In this document: positions 24,012-25,543 of the stretch, one piece after another | How the letters are laid out: the number at the start of each line of letters is the position of its first letter | Position numbering within the stretch: position 1 is the stretch's first letter | Program-made: the position numbers and the translations under genes | Assembly (NCBI GenBank): GCA_964392175.1 | Contig: CAYMOJ010000028.1 | Location: 1-25,543 of the forward strand | DNA from: Firm-04 sp964392175 | Lineage (GTDB): Bacteria > Bacillota > Clostridia > Oscillospirales > Ruminococcaceae | Length of the DNA: 25,543 bases | Reading direction: 5' to 3' | Notes under the pieces: generated by a model | Seen by the model: only the letters and a program-made list of their open reading frames with translations | The model's database searches: none | Told to the model about the DNA's origin: nothing

Positions 24012-25372
24012 TATCGTTCAGCAAGAGGCGTGTACACACTCTTTTTGGCGATGGATTTATATGCAGGGCGCATGATCCTGCCACCGGTTAGCACTTCCTC
24101 GATACGATGTGCAGCCCAACCGGCAATACGAGATACGGCGAACATCGGGGTAAACAGATCCTCCGGCACGCCCAGCATACGATACACCAATCCCGAATAC
24201 AGATCCACATTGGCACAGATATGCTTAGCAGCGGCATTCTGGGATTTCTCCCCAACCAACTGTGGAGTCAAGCGCTCAATGGCATCGAGAAACTGATAAT
24301 CTTCCTCGAAAGCAGTTCCCTTGGCAAGGCGATAGGCTTTTTCTTTCAGCAGTACAGCACGGGGATCAGAGAGGGTGTACACTGCGTGACCCATGCCGTA
24401 GATCAAGCCTGCGCCATCACCGGCCTGCTTACACAGAATCCGACGGATGAGATCAGCAATTTCACCATCATTATCAGGATTTTTGACATTGGCCTTGAAC
24501 AACTCCAACTGATCGATTACCTTGTAATTTGCGCCACCATGACGAAAGCCCTTCAGGGAGCTGATGGCACCGGCATAAGCAGCATAGGGATCGGTACCGG
24601 AAGAAGTCAGCACGCGGCAGGTAAATGCCGAGTTATTGCCACCACCATGTTCTGCGTGCAACATCATGCAAATGTCCAGCAAATGCGCTTCTTCGGGGGT
24701 ATACCGGCGGTCAAGGCGCAGCAGCGACAAAATGGTTTCTGCGGTGCTTTCTTCCGGGCGCAACGGATGCATAACAAGACTTTCACCATCAAAGTGCTGC
24801 CGCTTGACCTGATAGGCATTGGTCATAATAACAGGCAGACGAGCGATCATAGAAACGGCGATACGCACCTCATTTTCAATGGTTCGCACTTCGCAATCCG
24901 GATCATACGAATACAGCGCCAGCACCGAACGAGCAAGCTTGTTCATAATATTGTTGGAGGGCGCTTTTGCGATCATATCAATGACAAAGGAATCCGGCAG
25001 TTCACGAAAATTTGCCAGCACCTTGCGGAAACCCGCGAGAGTATCCGCATCAGGCAGTGTGCCAAATAGCAACAAATAGGCTGTTTCCTCATAGCCAAAA
25101 CGATTTTCTTTTTCCGCGTTGTGCACCAGATCGGTAATCTGATAGCCGCGATAGATCAGCTCGCCGGGAATTGCTTCCAGTTCACCTTCATTGAGCACAT
25201 AGCCATGTACATTACAGATTTTAGTCAGCCCCGCTACTACGCCTGTCCCATCGGGGCGGCGCAGACCACGGTTGACATGATATTTCTGAAACAATGCGGG
25301 ATCTATTGCGGAATATTCTTTCAGATCTTCGCATAGCTTTTCAATAGACGCATTATTCTCAAAGTGGTTCAT
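24011..25372 (-). CDS. gltA: Citrate synthase
   Basis: Condenses oxaloacetate with acetyl-CoA to citrate. By alignment with the pig enzyme the catalytic residues are H242 (HAEHGGG), H329 (YGMGHAVYTLSDPR) and D390 (NVDLYSGLVY), all present. FTPMFAVSRIAGWAAHRIEE is the conserved C-terminal signature. I use ATG 25372 (453 aa), because GAAAGGGA lies about 10 bases before it and the promoter's start (about 25426) is only 12 bases from the alternative TTG at 25414. A leader of about 54 bases results. 2-Methylcitrate synthase activity cannot be excluded, but no prp genes are near. It is the first gene of an eleven-gene minus-strand run. Confidence 0.95.
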   Translation of the reverse strand: MNHFENNASIEKLCEDLKEYSAIDPALFQKYHVNRGLRRPDGTGVVAGLTKICNVHGYVLNEGELEAIPGELIYRGYQITDLVHNAEKENRFGYEETAYLLLFGTLPDADTLAGFRKVLANFRELPDSFVIDMIAKAPSNNIMNKLARSVLALYSYDPDCEVRTIENEVRIAVSMIARLPVIMTNAYQVKRQHFDGESLVMHPLRPEESTAETILSLLRLDRRYTPEEAHLLDICMMLHAEHGGGNNSAFTCRVLTSSGTDPYAAYAGAISSLKGFRHGGANYKVIDQLELFKANVKNPDNDGEIADLIRRILCKQAGDGAGLIYGMGHAVYTLSDPRAVLLKEKAYRLAKGTAFEEDYQFLDAIERLTPQLVGEKSQNAAAKHICANVDLYSGLVYRMLGVPEDLFTPMFAVSRIAGWAAHRIEEVLTGGRIMRPAYKSIAKKSVYTPLAER

Positions 25373-25413
25373 TGTTCTTATTTCCCTTTCCGAACAGAAG
25401 ATGGGGGTATTCA

Positions 25414-25429
25414 AGTAAATGCACTTACT
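25414..25429. repeat. 16-bp imperfect palindrome over the gltA transcription start
   Basis: AGTAAATG (25414-25421) and CACTTACT (25422-25429) are complementary at 7 of 8 positions, with no gap in the centre. The palindrome covers roughly positions -3 to +12 relative to the predicted start, the usual place for a repressor operator. It does not resemble a CcpA cre site. No regulator is identified. Confidence 0.45.
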
Positions 25430-25432
25430 CTT

Positions 25433-25461
25433 ATTATACTTTTTTTTTAGATTTCTGTCAA
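25433..25461 (-). promoter_or_regulatory. Perfect sigma-A promoter of the gltA unit
   Basis: On the minus strand TTGACA (25461-25456) and TATAAT (25438-25433) are separated by 17 bases with an A-rich spacer. This is a full consensus match, with a predicted start near 25426. Confidence 0.92.
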
Positions 25462-25495
25462 TGGCAATTTGAAAGTTTTGTGCGGTGTTCTGTAG

Positions 25496-25504
25496 TGCTA
25501 CAAT
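25496..25504 (+). promoter_or_regulatory. Possible rightward extended -10 promoter
   Basis: TGCTACAAT is an extended -10 (TGn plus TACAAT) on the plus strand. The best -35 candidate, TTGTGC at 25478-25483, is poorly spaced (15 bases). It would drive a unit beyond the right edge. The bases after it to the end of the window contain no identifiable gene start that I can defend. Confidence 0.3.
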
Positions 25505-25543
25505 AGAAGTGAGACCTGAGGGTATAGAAAAAGTGATTGAGAT

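Noticed and set aside
24107..25069. Plus-strand open frame of 320 codons opposite citrate synthase
   Set aside because: Citrate synthase is unmistakable on the minus strand; the plus frame shows no family motif.
24011..25414. Citrate synthase start at TTG 25414
   Set aside because: It lies about 12 bases from the predicted transcription start with no ribosome binding site; ATG 25372 has one.
1..25543. Mobile elements, CRISPR arrays, defence or biosynthetic islands
   Set aside because: No transposase, integrase, phage gene, terminal repeats or regularly spaced repeats were seen; coding density and gene content are those of a core chromosome.

Overview
The window is a stretch of ordinary bacterial chromosome, very probably from a Clostridia-class Firmicute (Bacillota), perhaps an Oscillospiraceae/Ruminococcaceae-like gut or rumen lineage. 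The reasons are Firmicute-type gene neighbourhoods (gdpP-rplI-dnaB; an Orn/Lys/Arg-decarboxylase-fold gene followed by darA-holB-ricT), RNase J and RicT, A/G-rich ribosome binding sites, TTG/GTG starts, sigma-A promoters close to consensus, and base composition that looks near 50 % G+C by eye. The exact genus cannot be read from the sequence. I see no insertion sequence, phage, integron or CRISPR array.

Layout. (1) Left minus-strand unit, about 9385 down to 129: a consensus-like promoter, then rnjA (RNase J), gdpP (c-di-AMP phosphodiesterase), rplI (ribosomal protein L9), dnaB (replicative helicase), tilS (tRNA-Ile lysidine synthase), ftsH (membrane AAA protease) and a hairpin terminator. Genes overlap or sit a few bases apart. 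(2) A roughly 500-base divergent intergenic region (9216-9717) with the rnjA promoter and leader on one side and a perfect-consensus promoter for tRNA-Ala(CGC) on the other. (3) Right-going plus-strand unit, 9718-13885: tRNA-Ala with its own terminator, then a second promoter driving a PLP decarboxylase-fold gene, darA (PII-like c-di-AMP receptor), holB (clamp-loader delta') and ricT, closed by a bidirectional terminator. (4) Right minus-strand unit, 25461 down to 13847: a perfect TTGACA-17-TATAAT promoter, then eleven co-directional genes: citrate synthase, a calcium-motif lipoprotein, an OmpR-family response regulator, its histidine kinase, a DUF1385/YqhQ membrane protein, prmC, recA, recX, rimO, pgsA and cysE. 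None of its gaps exceeds about 50 bases and I see no terminator inside.

How the genes fit together. Most are housekeeping genes for replication and repair (dnaB, holB, recA, recX), RNA processing and translation (rnjA, ricT, rplI, tilS, rimO, prmC, tRNA), membrane and proteostasis (ftsH, pgsA, DUF1385), and central metabolism (citrate synthase, serine acetyltransferase). Two themes deserve attention: c-di-AMP turnover and sensing (gdpP and darA on opposite sides of one divergent region), and a two-component system with an exported calcium-motif lipoprotein in apparent co-transcription with citrate synthase. Several promoters carry an inverted repeat on the -35 element or the predicted transcription start, which are candidate operators or, for rnjA, a 5'-terminal RNA hairpin. 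I did not find a clear new defence, mobile or biosynthetic system here.
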